Below, piece after piece: positions 1 through 12,035 of a stretch of DNA of 64,000 nucleotides. The translations under genes and the position numbers were made by a program. The stretch is taken from positions 66,561,867 to 66,625,866 of the forward strand of contig OX638133.1 of NCBI GenBank assembly GCA_951804985.1. Reading direction: 5' to 3'. Source of the stretch: Dryomyza anilis (Eukaryota > Arthropoda > Insecta > Diptera > Dryomyzidae). Within the stretch, counting starts at the first letter, position 1. The number at the start of each line of letters is the position of its first letter. The notes beneath the pieces are model-generated. The model was given only the letters and a program-made list of their open reading frames with translations. It ran no database searches and had not been told where the DNA came from.

Positions 1-537
1 TTTCATGTTCCTAGGCTCAAATTTAGATTTTTTCGATTTTCCGACTTTTCCTTTTCCCAAACCACTCTTGCATTGATACGAAAAAAATCAAAAAGAATCA
101 GGCAAATCACTAGACATCTTACAGACATTTATATACAAGGTGGTCCGCTTTGGGGTGCAAATATTTTAGGGACTGATTCCTGGGTTCATTCCATGGGAAA
201 ATTGTTCTAGAGTTAGGGTCAATTTGGAATACCCAATGATATACAGGGTGTTTTCAAAATTTACCATACAAAAATTGATACAACCGTATACTTAATTATA
301 ACTTCTACAATGTATTTTTATAAAACTCAATTTTTCTCGAAATTTTTATCTAATATTTTATTTATCTTTTTTTAATATTTGAAGGTATCATAGTGTACTA
401 AACAATTTCTTCATACACTGTTTTTATCTCGCACTTACCCTTTTCCTTGCGGAGCTCTCCTTGTAGTGCTTCTAAAATTCCTCAACATACCATTTTATTA
501 TAAAAAACAATATGTGGTTTTTAAATAATTCTTTTTT

Positions 538-984
538 ATGTATTTAATAGGGGATGAAAATATTTCATCGTCTATTGGTTCTCTTGACCACCGAAGGACC
601 GTTGGGTGTGTAAGCCTGTTTTGTAGGTATTACAACGGCAAGTGTTCGAGTGAAATACTAGGCCTGATTCCACCAGGTCGTGTGTTTTCTCGTACTACTC
701 GGGCGTCAAACCAAGCCCACCCCTTCGTAGTCCACTTGGCTCTCAACAGAACCACGCATTATAGGGAGAATTCGTTCTTCAGTCGCACGATACTTTTGTG
801 GAACAATCTCCCTGCGTCCGTTTTTGCCGACATTTTTGATATTAGCAAGTTCAAAACAAACATTCACCGACACTACTCTATCTTTCCCCCTCCTTTTAAC
901 CTATCATCCCTTCTTACGATCAACACTGTGCTTTGGATGAATTGGGGGCATCCCCTGAACGTTGGTTAATTTGTAAAAAAAAAA
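538..984 (+). pseudogene. 3' end of a non-LTR retrotransposon reverse transcriptase (Jockey/CR1-like)
   Basis: The 143-codon frame starting at 538 has the typical tail of fly non-LTR polymerases: SLDHRRTVGCVSLFCRYYNG, then a Pro-rich stretch, then an LWNNLPASVF-type motif. These motifs lie beyond the RT palm domain. The frame ends at 969 and is followed by an A-rich run (975-986) that looks like the poly(A) tail. The fragment is therefore 5'-truncated, as is normal for target-primed insertion. It sits between the left TIR and the transposase remnant of the surrounding element, so it most likely inserted into that element. Family assignment within non-LTR elements is uncertain. Confidence 0.7.
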
Positions 985-987
985 ACC

Positions 988-1302
988 GTTGGCGCTTCGG
1001 TTAACTATGGTCGAAATTTAAAAGATTGGTTAAATGAAAATTACACCAATCGTTCAATTGGAATGTCCAACAAGATAACAATTCTTTATTTTCCTTCATG
1101 GTTCTCCATGAAGGAATTGACTTATTCAACTGAAATAATTACTGTGAATGATTTAAACCAAAGGATAACAGCAGAAGCAAATAAAATAAGAAGTGATTTG
1201 CGAACAACGAATGTTAATAGTCTTATTCTAAAACAATCTTGTGCTTGTGTTCAGGCTAACGGAGAACACTTTTTAACAACTATACTGAATAAAAAATTTT
1301 AA
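988..1302 (+). pseudogene. C-terminal remnant of a Tc1/mariner-type (IS630-like) transposase
   Basis: Translation from 988 reads VGASVNYGRNLKDWLNENY, then ITILYFPSW, then ITVNDLNQRITAEANKIRS, and ends ANGEHF. This order matches the end of insect IS630/mariner DDE transposases: a DGA block with the second catalytic Asp, an SPDLTxLDFxLW block with the last acidic residue, then an arginine-rich tail ending NG.HFEHLL. Here the Asp of DGA is Val and the acidic residue of the LDF block is Tyr (ILYF), so the fragment is catalytically dead. The N-terminal half is missing, replaced by the inserted non-LTR piece. It ends in frame at a stop at 1300-1302. Confidence 0.6.
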
Positions 1303-1828
1303 AAAATAAATACAAAAAAAAAAGAATTCTTTAAAAACTACATATTGTTTTCTTATAATAAAATGGTATGTTGAGGAATTTTAGAATTTTGAGAGCACTA
1401 AAGGAGTGCTCCGCAAGGAAAACGGTAAGTGCGAGATAAAAACAGTGGATCAAGAAATTGTTTATTACACTATGATACATTCAAATATTAAATAAGATAA
1501 ATAAAATAATAGATAAAAATTTCGAGAAAAATGGAGTTTTATCAAAAAAAAGTTGTAATAAAATATTTATTTTTTTAATTTGATGAGAAAAATCTCCTAG
1601 CTAATCACATAAAATGCCAATATTAAATTTTTACTAGAAACTATGATCGATTATCTTTAAAATGAATGTAATATTTTTGCGCTGGGTTATACATTCTAGA
1701 AGTTATAATTAAGTATACGGTTGTATCCATATTTGAAAACTAAATTTTGAAAACACCCTGTATATCATTGGGTGTTCCAAATAGTCCCTAAAATATTTGC
1801 ACCCCAAAGCGGACCACCCTGTATAGAT

Positions 1829-3059
1829 TTGGAATAGCATTACTAAAATAACATAAATATTACATATTTTAAATTTCATTTTGAAATGGTAAAGTTAAAG
1901 ACAGGTCTACTGAAATTATTGGCACATTTATATTCCACCCTACCCGTTTTTTTAACACTCTTCTTTTATTCAAGTTATCTTACAAAAACTTAATCACCTG
2001 GAAAAATACTGCCGCACTCTCAGCTACTTATCGCACCACTTCATCCACAACAGTCCTACAAATAAATGCATGAATCTCAAGCTCAATGGAGTCGATAGAC
2101 AAAAATTGTGGTGAAGCCACTTAACAAAATTAATGCTTTCCTGTGATTTTCTTAATGTATGTCATTCCGATGATGTTCGCTGACATTACAAATGCATTGG
2201 GTTAAGAAAGGAATAGCTTCTCAAATCCATAGGCTCAGTGCTTCAGTACCAGACGACACGCCTGAAATAAATTATAGAATACAATAAAATTTTCTAAAAT
2301 ATGTTTATGAGTTTTACCAGCCAAGTATAAAACAGTAATAAAAAATACAAAGATTGAATAAAACTCAATAAAGAGGTCCAAGTCTAAAAATTAAAGGTTT
2401 CCTTAATTCATAATGATAATAAAATCAAAAATCTATTTAATCAGCAGCTTCTTTATATAATAGGTACTGCTGTCTAACATAGAACTTAGTTATTGTCTCT
2501 GTAGTCATAAATATATCCCGTTGGCATTACTATTCGACACTTAATTTATTACTATTTTATACTGTTGCGCCACATACTTATTCATGAATTGTTTAAACAC
2601 CTTTTTATTCCATGCTTGCCTAATAGCTCCACTTTATTTTATTTACCCTTCGTTGCATTTTCCGTTGTGGATTTTTCTTTGCCATTTGTAGATTTTCATC
2701 TCCGCTCCCTCCGTTCACTTCCGGAATTTGATGCCATCAACAAGTTGTACGAACTCGTTGGCGAATGCGTTGGAGCTTTTATCCTGCAGACATTCCTTTG
2801 GGACTTATTTTCCTGTTTTCTCACTTTGTTCTCTGAACGACGAAAGGATTTTGAGACGAAAATGAAAGTTTTTGTTGGTTTATGTGACTGTTTAATACTT
2901 AACTTGGAAACTTGTAGACTTCTGAGTAAATATAGTTCTGAGTTATATATAGTGAAATGATTTATAATATATAAATATTTAACAAAATATATACTTATTA
3001 ACACTCTTATTTTTCTTTTTTGGATTGAAATGAACGGTTTTGTTAAACCAGAGAATATG
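1829..3059. other. AT-rich intergenic stretch without an assignable gene
   Basis: No known domain or clear TIR was found. The block from about 2640 to 2900 is less AT-rich and is open for about 130 codons on both strands (+ 2565-2960, - 2696-3100), but neither translation shows a recognisable motif. It may be part of an unrecognised repeat. Confidence 0.4.
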
Positions 3060-3245
3060 TATTTTATATTGAGTTCCAATACAGGTGTTTTCTCCGCCAT
3101 TTATGTCAAATTAATTTAAACATTGGTCATGTGGAAATTGATACGAACATTTTGTGAACAAAGTCTTTTCCCGATACAAATTCAGAAAATTTCTACCACT
3201 GTTTCTACGAACTGTTTTGCTCTGTTAACTTTAATAGTTTTTTAA
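3060..3245 (+). repeat. Fragment related to the MITE at 47646-48013
   Basis: The stretch from about 3100 (TTAAACATTGGTCATGTGG) through ACGAACATTTTG to CTGTTAACTTTAATAG near 3230 follows the same order of words as 47700-47925 (CAAACATTGGTTATGTGG, CTGTTAACTTCAATC). It is a diverged partial copy without clear ends. Confidence 0.45.
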
Positions 3246-3936
3246 AATACCATTAATAGTTCTCGAATATATGTATCTGTCACATGTGCTTACAGTTTTT
3301 GTCCAAGAATTGCCAATTTTGGGGAAGGATCTATTCGGAAACATGTCTATCGGGGTAATGTCCATTTTGGGGAATTGACTAGTTCGGTGAAATACTGCTG
3401 TGTATGGAATAGGGGAATAGTTTTTAAATCATATATTATTTTTCTGTATGTACAATTACAAACATTTTCTAAACATTCACTCAACAAACATTTTTAACCA
3501 TTATTAACCGTTTCAACAGCACTCGATGATGAAATAGCTTTGGGCAATGTATTAAATAAATAAAAGACATATTATGTGTCCTGCTTTACTTTATTTACCG
3601 ACTTAAGGATATGCCAAGCACATGACATAAGTCCTTTCTCCTTCGATTTAGTGTCACAAAAGAATACTGTTGCTCTCCAAGGGTGTATTTGATTGATTTT
3701 CCCTTTGTTGAGAAGTCAAGTGTTTGATTTCTTTAATAAATTCAGTGATACACTCAGAAACTAGATTTGTTGAGATAACTAAACACATTTGCCACACTAA
3801 CATGTTGCCTTTTAGTTAATTGTTTCATACACACATACAAAAAATTTATTTATAATAATCAAATTCTGTCTATTGAAATAAAATGTATAAAAAGGCATTG
3901 ATGTAAATGTCACATGTGGTTACCATAGCAAAAATA

Positions 3937-4758
3937 CGCACAGAAAAAAATTCGTCGTAAATACATCAACCATAAAAAATTGTGTACCATTGGCTGGTCT
4001 ATCAACGAGTTCTAATGTATTTAGAAAACACATTCGCTAAAAATGTGATTTGCTTCCAAAAATATACCAACTAAGGACTTCGTATAAATAGCAAACTGTT
4101 CAATCGGTATGATCGACGTTTTAACTATCTTCATAGTCTTTATTATTTTCATTCAGTTAATTAAAATGAATATTATAAATTCTTGTGAAAGTACATAACA
4201 TATACTTTTCTGATGATGAAGTTAGAAGCATAATTAAATATGCAACCATTGCCATCATCAGCATTTTTGACGACACACTTAGAGGATGATCAAGCTCTAT
4301 ATGTATATATCTTGACAAATACCAAATGGGAATAATATGCGTGCAACAAAACGCGCACACAAAAATTCCATCGTTTGCTTGTTTGCCGGCGTTCATTCGT
4401 TGCAAGCTCGCATCGTGACGCCGCGCTGCGTCGTGTACTCAGCAACGGCGATTATTAATGCAATTAATTCAATAGTCGTTTCAGCAAATTATTTAATTGT
4501 ATTGACGTAACTTTTTGATTTTTCTGTTAATTTATTAATTAGGATGATTAAATATTTAATCAATACAATGAATTCCATTGACGTTTCAAAGCGATATTTT
4601 AATTGTATTGATGTAAGTTTTTGTTTATTTTCTGTTAATTTATTAATATGATTAAATATTTAATCAATTCAATTAAAGATCGTATCGGCGATGAATCAAT
4701 TAAAAATTAATTGTATTGATCAAATTTTTTGCTATATTTACACATATATTTTTTTCTG
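3937..4758. repeat. Possible TIR element with an internal 110-bp tandem duplication
   Basis: The left border GCACAGAAAAAAAT (3939) and a right border near 4747-4761 (TTTTTTTCTGTGC) are inverted. Inside, a unit of about 110 bp rich in TTAATTGTATTGAYGTAA and TTAATTTATTAAT words occurs twice in direct order (about 4491-4600 and 4601-4700). Motifs related to ATTGATTAAAT recur. No coding sequence is present. Borders are tentative because the next element starts at the same place. Confidence 0.35.
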
Positions 4759-5346
4759 TGCACGCAGACAAAAATATGATTATGGAAAAAAAAACTATTT
4801 TGTAAAATTCATAGGACAATTTCTAACATAATTAATGATTTCAACTATTATTCCTAATATTTAAAAGGATTCTGATATTCATTTACTATCGGCGGAGAAA
4901 CAGGTAAATCATTCGATGCAGTAAGATTGCTTGCTGACGATTGAGTTGTAGAATCCGATCCGGACGTTTGAAGACTCATTGTTGAATCTTGATTTCTCTC
5001 CGGAGAATGATGTAACGGCATGTTTCGGCACGGAGTCACCAATTGTAGACAGATTTCATAATTTATAAATTGAAAACTAAAAAATTATTTTTCAAAATTA
5101 AAATTAAAACAAAATTTAAAAATCAATGAAAACAAAAATAATAAAAATAAGGTAATTTATTGTTTTAATATGTGAAGTGTTCCCACAGTATATTAAGATG
5201 TGGAGTGTTCCCACACCTCCATGAATCATACTACGATTACAAGTGGAGAAAAGTTCTTAACTGTGCTCATGTTTGATTACCACTATCATTGAAGAGATAA
5301 TTCCAATGATGAAAATATGATTGGGATATTCATATTTTTCGGTGAG
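4759..5346. mobile_element. Non-autonomous TIR element (CACxCA...AAAAATATGA ends)
   Basis: The left end reads CACGCAGACAAAAATATGAT and the right end, reversed, CACTCACCGAAAAATATGAA, an imperfect inverted pair. Ends of the type TACAC(T/G)CA recur at several other elements in this window (27111, 61407, 52979). The interior includes a 62-codon open frame on the - strand and a direct repetition of GTGTTCCCACA (5178 and 5206). No transposase was recognised. Confidence 0.4.
4854..5042 (-). CDS. Short Ser/Thr-rich open frame inside the TIR element, origin unknown
   Basis: The frame reads from a non-ATG position at 5042; the first ATG is eight codons in (MPLHHSPERNQDST). It is rich in Ser, Thr, Gln and Asn, contains SGSDSTTQSSASNLTAS, and ends VNEYQNPFKY before a TAG stop. 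Composition is less AT-skewed than the flanks, which suggests descent from real coding sequence, perhaps an exon captured by the element or the tail of an element-encoded protein. No family was recognised. Confidence 0.2.
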   Translation of the reverse strand: MVTPCRNMPLHHSPERNQDSTMSLQTSGSDSTTQSSASNLTASNDLPVSPPIVNEYQNPFKY

Positions 5347-5874
5347 TGTACGTTTCAAAGACACACTACAAATTGTTATATACATTTTATAATATAAACT
5401 AGATAATTTGGATACAATAAATATATACAGTATTTAAGAGATATGAGAGATCATTACATTTAATCGTTATATCATATCAAATCAAACAATATTTTAACGA
5501 TATTGAAGTGAAGTTGTTATACATTAATTTATCGTTTTCAAAAATCTTTAATGATACAAACATTATTGGTTATTCGATAAATCCCCTTAAGTAGCCATAG
5601 ATAATGAATCAAAATCAAAAAAAATAATTTATTGTGAATAAATTTATTTTTACTAATAACTTTTTTAAACTGTGTAGAACTGACCAATAAAATTGTTAAG
5701 TTTTATATCGACAAAATATCTTTATTAATCTCTAATTAAAAACTTAGCTTAAAATAATTTGTAGGAAGTTTGCTTTTATGGGTATAAAATTCGTTTTTGA
5801 GGACGACTATACGACGACGATACGATCAAACAGTAAATTTTCTACTTTAAAATAATTATTGTATAAATAATTAA

Positions 5875-6087
5875 GGGTGTGTGCGAGTTTGACTGAATTG
5901 CTGAGTAATTAAATTTTATCGGTATGCTGCGTTTTAAATTTAGCAAATTTTCGAGCAAACTAAATTGAATTAAATTGGAAGACAAACATATTATAATTGA
6001 TTTATTTTTAATTTACCGAATAGCGATCGAATAAAAAGCCCGTACAATATAGTTTAGTCAGCAGTTCAGTCGAACTCGCACACACCC
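5875..6087. mobile_element. Harbinger-like MITE, copy 1 (TSD TAA)
   Basis: The ends are inverted repeats of about 30 bp starting GGGTGTGTGCGAGTT, with three mismatches across the arm. A 3-bp direct repeat TAA flanks the element (5872-5874 and 6088-6090), which fits the TWA target preference of PIF/Harbinger transposons. The 213-bp interior has no coding capacity. A diverged second copy is at 16356-16582, sharing TTTTATCGGTA and CTAAATTGAA blocks. The 3-bp TSD is weak evidence alone. Confidence 0.65.
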
Positions 6088-6270
6088 TAAGTGCTTATAT
6101 GGTGATTAATTCATAAATGTTGATAGCTACAAATTTTATTTTTCAGATAATGCGTTTTTGAATGTAACAAATGTTACTTCGTTAAATAAAGCTGGAAATG
6201 TATTTTAGAAAGTTTTTATTTGTTGATCGAGTTAAAAACTACATATTAATAATATTTAAAATGTTTCAGA

Positions 6271-6663
6271 TTATGGAATTGTCAAACCATCTGCCATGTT
6301 TATGTTTGGAGAAACTTCTTCTACTTTCTTTTTTTTAACAATATTCTGCTCCATACTTTTCTGGTGATCTTTGGATTCTACTGGATGCGTGTCTTCCTCA
6401 ACGGCACTGACACAATCTGTTTTGTACAGTTCTGCACCTCTGTTATTCAACGAAACACTACGACTAAAGGGCAGATATGTATTTATTTGTCTCTGCATCA
6501 CCTCCTTGTTTATGCTAGTCTCTAGGATTTGCTTATGAATGAGGTCGTTGTAACGCTTTTCAAAACTCAACTGGTGGGAAAGCATTTCCGGGTTCGAAAC
6601 ACAATGTTGCTCAAGTCCGCTACTGCTGCTGGACACAGATTTATTTTCTGTTTCCTTCGACAT
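6271..6663 (-). CDS. Possible small single-exon gene, 130-residue hydrophilic protein, function unknown
   Basis: The frame starts at an ATG preceded by TTAACCA, a reasonable insect start context, and ends with TAA. The product begins MSKETENKSVSSSSSGLEQH, has no membrane segment or signal peptide, and has a charged, probably helical middle (SFEKRYNDLIHKQILETSIN) and a Lys-rich patch KKKKVEEV near the end. Base composition is clearly less AT-rich than the surroundings and no repeat borders were found around it. I do not recognise the family. It could be a real short gene, a terminal exon, or a captured fragment. No TATA box or conserved polyadenylation site was pinned down. Confidence 0.45.
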   Translation of the reverse strand: MSKETENKSVSSSSSGLEQHCVSNPEMLSHQLSFEKRYNDLIHKQILETSINKEVMQRQINTYLPFSRSVSLNNRGAELYKTDCVSAVEEDTHPVESKDHQKSMEQNIVKKKKVEEVSPNINMADGLTIP

Positions 6664-7129
6664 TGGTTAGTTAAATGTACACAGTAACCGAACTAAATAG
6701 AGTTCTAACTACAAAGCAACTACAACTTTACGCATCGCTTCCAAACAACAAATGCTATCATGTAATATTTTGTAAATGAACTTTACTGAGTTATTCCACA
6801 CATTCGTTTTTAGGGTGATTTGGTTGTTATTGGATGAGTAAATGAACCCCTTAAAAACAAAATGTATCATATGTAGGAGAAAAAAACACAAATGTCACCA
6901 CCCTGAATGGAAATTTAGTATACGTTGGGATAATAATTTAATCCCGACTACTCTAATATTATATATTTTGGATTTCAATTATAATCGAATTCTAAACTCT
7001 CGGATTTAAAACAAAATAAAGTAACTATTCTAAGTTTATTTTACTTTTAAATATTACTAGAAGGAATCCGTGCTTTGCTACGGACAATATCCGAATTATA
7101 TCTTTAATTTTTGAAAAAAAAACCTTAAA

Positions 7130-7640
7130 CAAAATTTCTCAACGACAATTCATCCCAAGAACGAGAGAATTTTTCACAGATTTTTTTCTCGAGATAATTC
7201 TACCCCAAATACAATTATTTTCGAAATAGTTGTCCCACATTAGAATATTATCCAAAGACAAATACACATATAAGATTTTTGGTTTAAATTTTATTTGAGA
7301 ATTTTCAAAATAGAGCCAAAATGAAGATCACCTAATTAAGTTGATACTTTTAAAATAAAATATTTTTCGGCCTTTAATCATGTGGAAAAAAAACTTTAAC
7401 TTTAGTACCTGTTTACTGTTTACCGAGAGAATTTAATACGGACACAATTCGAAATAAATCTTCCCAGAAACAATTTATTCTCGGAGAATTCTTCTCGGGA
7501 TTATTATTCCACAAAACAACATTATCCAAAAACCATTCTTTACCGATGAAATTCTTTCCCGTGCAATTCTTCCCCAGACAATTATTAACCGGATAATTAT
7601 TCCCTGAGATAATGTTTACTTTTCCATTAAAGCAGCACAT
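7130..7640. repeat. Degenerate 13-15 bp repeats of the ATTCTTCCCCG type
   Basis: Words such as GATAATTCTACCCCA (7192), CAATTCTTCCCCAGACAATT (7564) and AATTCTTCTCGGGATTATTA (7485) recur with spacing of roughly 14-28 bp. On the - strand this gives a pseudo-repetitive peptide with GKN motifs. Similar words occur at 20411-20519 and 54980-55150. It reads as a decayed minisatellite, not a gene. Confidence 0.45.
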
Positions 7641-8129
7641 CAAAGGTGATCACATTTCCATTTTTTGCTCCGATGTGATAAATTTTGTGAGTCTTAGTTT
7701 TTTGGGTTTTGTAGCGGTGAGTTCAGGTGTGGTGAGTTGAGTTGTAAAGATATCAGGTGAAATAGGGATAAATCCCTCGTATCACAATGAACCGCTATTG
7801 GTCTAAGCCATTTTGGTAATAGCCATTTCAAGATAATCTCGATCCTCAAAACTATTGAGGCAAAAAAGTCTGATCGCAGTCGTTTTAATAAAAATACTAG
7901 TTCTATAAATTGTTTATTATGGCGACATTGTTTAATTTTTAATGAAATTCATTCGGAATATAAGTCAACAATATAAAACTTAAGTCGAGATATGTGTTCA
8001 TTTCGTTCATTATTATTTTTGGAATAACGAGATATTTTATTATAAACATAAATCAAGATATTTTTATAGGAAACACTAATTTAAAATTTGAAAAAACGAC
8101 AGGTCGAAATTTCTTGTTATGATTTCTTA

Positions 8130-8726
8130 GGGCCGTTTTAACAATGTTCGGTTACGTTAAAATTTATCTTTAGGTTTGTTAACTGGCAGATAGCCTAACT
8201 TTCAGAATAAAGTTTCCGTTAAATATTTTCGTTTTCACAAACACAAATTATTTAACTTCCGGTTAGAACGACTATTACAATATCGTTCTAACCGGAAGTC
8301 TGTCATATCTGGCAACTAATTGACATAAATAAATTAATTCAAATTAAATTTTTCAAATTTAAAATTTCATGAAATTGTGAATTTGTTTGTCGTCATATTT
8401 GGATATTGCACCGACAGATTTGCAATGACAATAGACCTTTTTGCAAATATTTCTATTGCCATTGATCTTATGATATTTTGCGACATTGCATTTTGGTATT
8501 TCGGGAACAATTTTATGCACAAATTGCAGCATAATTTTTTCAATGGATTGTCAAAATCTGTCGGTTATAAATATAACGGAAACATGTTCTATCGGTTAGA
8601 GCATCTGCCGGTTAAAGAAAATTGAAATGACAAACAGATATAACAAATGATTGTGAAAACGAATTTTGCGCAAACTGTCGATTAAAGTGGAAGTTAATAT
8701 TTAACTAGATATTGTGAAAACGACCC
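8130..8726. mobile_element. Harbinger-like non-autonomous TIR element (TSD TTA)
   Basis: The ends GGGCCGTTTTAACAAT and, reversed, GGGTCGTTTTCACAAT are inverted with two mismatches, and TTA flanks both sides (8127-8129 and 8727-8729). The 597-bp interior has an 82-codon frame on the + strand (8377-8625) without recognisable domains, and several CCGGTTA-type words in both orientations, two of which form the palindrome at 8255-8299. Confidence 0.6.
8255..8299. repeat. Perfect 17-bp-arm palindrome inside the TIR element
   Basis: ACTTCCGGTTAGAACGA is followed after 11 nt by its exact reverse complement. A transcript from either strand would form a strong hairpin. The core word GGTTA recurs elsewhere in the element, so this may be a paired binding site for the element's transposase. 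Confidence 0.7.
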
Positions 8727-10384
8727 TTAGAGATTTACTTTACAGTTCCAAAAGGAATGTGTAATAACAAAAAAAGTCTAGTTGTGTCATTATTCCATGA
8801 GCATATTCGGAAAAATCGAGTTATGCTATTATGTTTTGGCCTTATAACTTTTGAACTAAAGAAGACATTAATTTATTAAATTAATTGTAAAGTTCAATTA
8901 AATTCATCTCAATCATCTCAACCTTAACAGGTCGTTTTCGAAAACCTCGTCATAAAGAGTATTCAATTTAGGAACAAAAACTTTTAGAAGAAGTTTAGCG
9001 AACCAACGAACCAACCTTTCTGCTCTAAGTCAAACGCATTATCGATTTTTCGGCACATCTCATCGAGGCACCGACGAAAAAATCTTAAAATAATTTATTC
9101 GAAGGATTATAAAAGTCTAGAGATAATATCCTATGATACAATGAATATAATCTGTCTGTAAACCATTGTAAAAATAATCAAAAAAAAGTCAGCTTTAAAT
9201 GGCACTATTATTTTCATTAAAATCTGTTTAATAGAGAATATTTATCGAGTTAAAGTCAACATATTGTAATAATGTACTAATTTCCACACGGGTTGTCGAA
9301 ACCGTTCAACTAAGCTTTACTAAAAATATCGTCGAAATGACTCAGATAAATAAATTTAGGCGTTGGGCCGCAAAATCAACAACTGTCTGCGTCGTTTGAA
9401 AGAACAGCGCAATTAAGGTTGCATGACAATTATTTATAACTTTGATGACTTGGAACTTATAAGAAACACTCCTGCCTGAGCAATGTGCCAGTTAGGGCTT
9501 TCAATAACAAAATCCTTAAACCTATAATTCATTCATTTGAATTATAAAATATCTTGTTTGCAACAAAAATGATATCTCGGAACTAGCGAAACTTTCCAAT
9601 TCCACTAAAATAGTGCATACATTTTTGTATATTTCGGAAATAATTTGGGATCTCGTAATTTTAAGAAGTCATCCCTAAAATCACGGGATTGTCTAAAAGT
9701 TTGGGTATTTGAACCCTAAAGTCAGTCAATCATGCATGTTGTCTATGGTTTCCACTAATTTATATCCATTCCATTTTATTAAACCATTAAATATTTGTTC
9801 TTTAAAATGTATTTTCAGGGAAATAATGACTGTTTTATTGTTTTATTTTTATTCAATGGTTGTCATATATTACTGTTGTGGATTTAATTTAATAAAAAAA
9901 GTGCTGTAATGGCAAAATCATATTTTGACTAATATCTATAATGTGTAATTGTTATATAAAGTATTTCAAATCCCTATAAATGATATTATTTGCGGTCCGT
10001 TTTTCAACAGTCGTTATACATAAATTAAAAAAAAAAACAGCTTCATACACTAACAGTGATTTTTTTTTTAATCATCCCATACTTGGAGCTTATAAGTATT
10101 TTTTAAATGTGCAAATGTTACAAGATAATTGCCACAAATATAAACGTGGGGGAGAAGTTTGGTCACTTGGGCTTTCGTCGATATTGCGTCACGGTAAAAA
10201 ATGGTAGTGCAATAACTTTTATATTGTACGAGATAAATTTGTATCAATGGTGCTCATCATTAGACTTTACCTTGGAACGCAATACGTAGCTCCGTAAGCT
10301 CCGGATCCAAGAAGCCTTGGACATATCTGTCAATTGGTCGTCACCAAGGGGTTTAAATATAAACCCCCAAAAAAATTGAAAACA
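8727..10384. other. AT-rich stretch with no supported gene
   Basis: Only short open frames occur and none shows a domain or matches a repeat family recognised elsewhere in the window. I see nothing more in it. Confidence 0.4.
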
Positions 10385-11335
10385 TAATTTTCCCCATTCC
10401 CAGGAATGGTGAATTACTAGTTCTCACAGATCGAGTCATTGTAATCCTAGACTCTAAACTTAACTGGAGGAACAAATAGCTAGCAGGGCCATTAAGGTTG
10501 GGCAACCCGCAAAAGTTGTATTGGTCCTACATGAGGACTTCCAACCAATATTTTCAGCAGCGAAATGTAAGATTAAATCTCTCGAGAAAGAAGGTGCAAA
10601 GGACCTGTTATCTTGGCATTTCAGGGGCGATGTCTATTACTTCTACTAAAGCCATTGAGACTATTTTAAGCATATGTCCAATAAAATTTCAAGTTAAATA
10701 TGAGGCTGATATTGCAGTGGCTCGACTTAATATCCTAATGGGATGCCTGAATTCCGCGACATTAACTAAGCACCAGACCATAATTCCCAATACTGTTACT
10801 TCAGGAAATTGGAACTGTGACCAGAGGCATACAAGCATACCGCCGTAAAGTTCGTCTTCCCGACTAGATTGGAATGGAACCGCCTTGTAGAGCAATGCGG
10901 GTCCACTCTAAAAGGTCATACTGAAGCATGTGAAGCATTATCTGTCTACATGACTACAACACCGTATTTCAGTCGGAAGTAGGACCTTTTACAGAGTGAT
11001 CTAAATTTAAACTAAGCACTTACTGTATAGACATATATAATCCACGCACGGGGCGAAATCCAAGGTGGGTTCATGGACACTGCAACATAGCGGGAAATGA
11101 GACTGCCGACGAACTGGCAAGAAACGGGTCAAACATGAACTCAATTTCTGTCATCACCAGTAAACCCTTCCAATTCTTTAATAACGAGATAAACTCATCG
11201 GTTTATCAATTACACAATATATCACGAGATAAATCCAGCGAGGACCAAGCCACAAAAAGGCTTTCGAGTCTACCCGACATATTTAAGACAAATAAAATTC
11301 TTACCCTGCATTATTCGTATCAAGCTACTTAAGCT
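10385..11335 (+). pseudogene. Relic of a non-LTR retrotransposon with RNase H (RT tail plus RNase H)
   Basis: Several frames together give the order of a fly non-LTR polymerase of the RNase H-bearing type. Near 10445 is ILDSKLNWRNK (the YLGVxLDxxLxW block), near 10590 is VQRTCYLGISGAMSITST (the VQRxxCLxISGA block), and near 11066 is WVHGHCNIAGNETADELAR, the C-terminal RNase H motif with the His and Asp of the catalytic site. The frame changes several times and stops are frequent, so it is dead. The best fit is a Loa/Jockey/I-group element; the clade cannot be fixed by eye. Confidence 0.75.
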
Positions 11336-12035
11336 TATTTCTGATAAATGGTCTAAATGTATAAAAATAAAAAATTGGCGGATCACGACTATTTTTTAAA
11401 TAAATGTGTAGATCTGTAAGATTAATATTTCACTGTTTTGTTTTCAAATCAGTAAATATTTCTGTGGCAATAAGAATTAACAACTTAACTTGAGATATGC
11501 TCAAATTGAGTTATTAATACCATCGTAATCCTGATACACGAATTCATTTTGTATCAAATTTTAATACTGAACCTCCAAATTGATTTGAGATATAATCAAA
11601 AATTTTAAAAGCATAAATACTTGTTATTTTTATTAAAAAAAACCTTTCGAATTAATTTCTAACACAAAAAATATTTTGCAGACATTTATTTTATTTAAGT
11701 GTTTCTTAAATTTGCAAAAAAAATATGAAATATGTTTAAAAATCATTTCCAGAATCAGTTGTAAAATTTATGTAAAAAAATGCTCTCCCGAAAAGTCCAT
11801 AAAATAGACATATGTAAGCTATTGTTATTTTTGGAACACATATTTCTAAGTGAATTCTAACAATACATTTTAAATCTTTATATAGTGAATGCTTTAGGAG
11901 TTATTGGTTCCTATAGAGTAATATATAACTCGAACTTAGATAAATTTTTGGGTAAAATATATTGAAACAAAATTCCATCTAGTTGACTAGTATTTTTGAA
12001 GTTATCATGTATCTGGTTCGACAGCAAGACAGGTG

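Larger units (their letters stand above)
137..1828. mobile_element. Decayed Tc1/mariner-like transposon with long terminal inverted repeats
   Basis: The outer ends are inverted copies of one another: GGTGGTCCGCTTTGGGGTGC near 145 reappears reversed near 1800, and both ends carry a second inner motif (GATATACAGGGTGTTTTCAA at 239 and its reverse near 1760). Matching blocks continue inward to about 530 and from about 1325, so each arm is roughly 400-500 bp with indels. TA dinucleotides flank the ends, which fits mariner insertion but is not decisive in AT-rich DNA. The interior holds a transposase C-terminal remnant and an unrelated non-LTR fragment, so this is a nested, dead element. The long arms are unusual for the superfamily. 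Confidence 0.65.

Noticed and set aside
2565..3100. Protein-coding gene on either strand
   Set aside because: Two long frames overlap on opposite strands, neither has a domain, and the right edge overlaps a MITE-related fragment.
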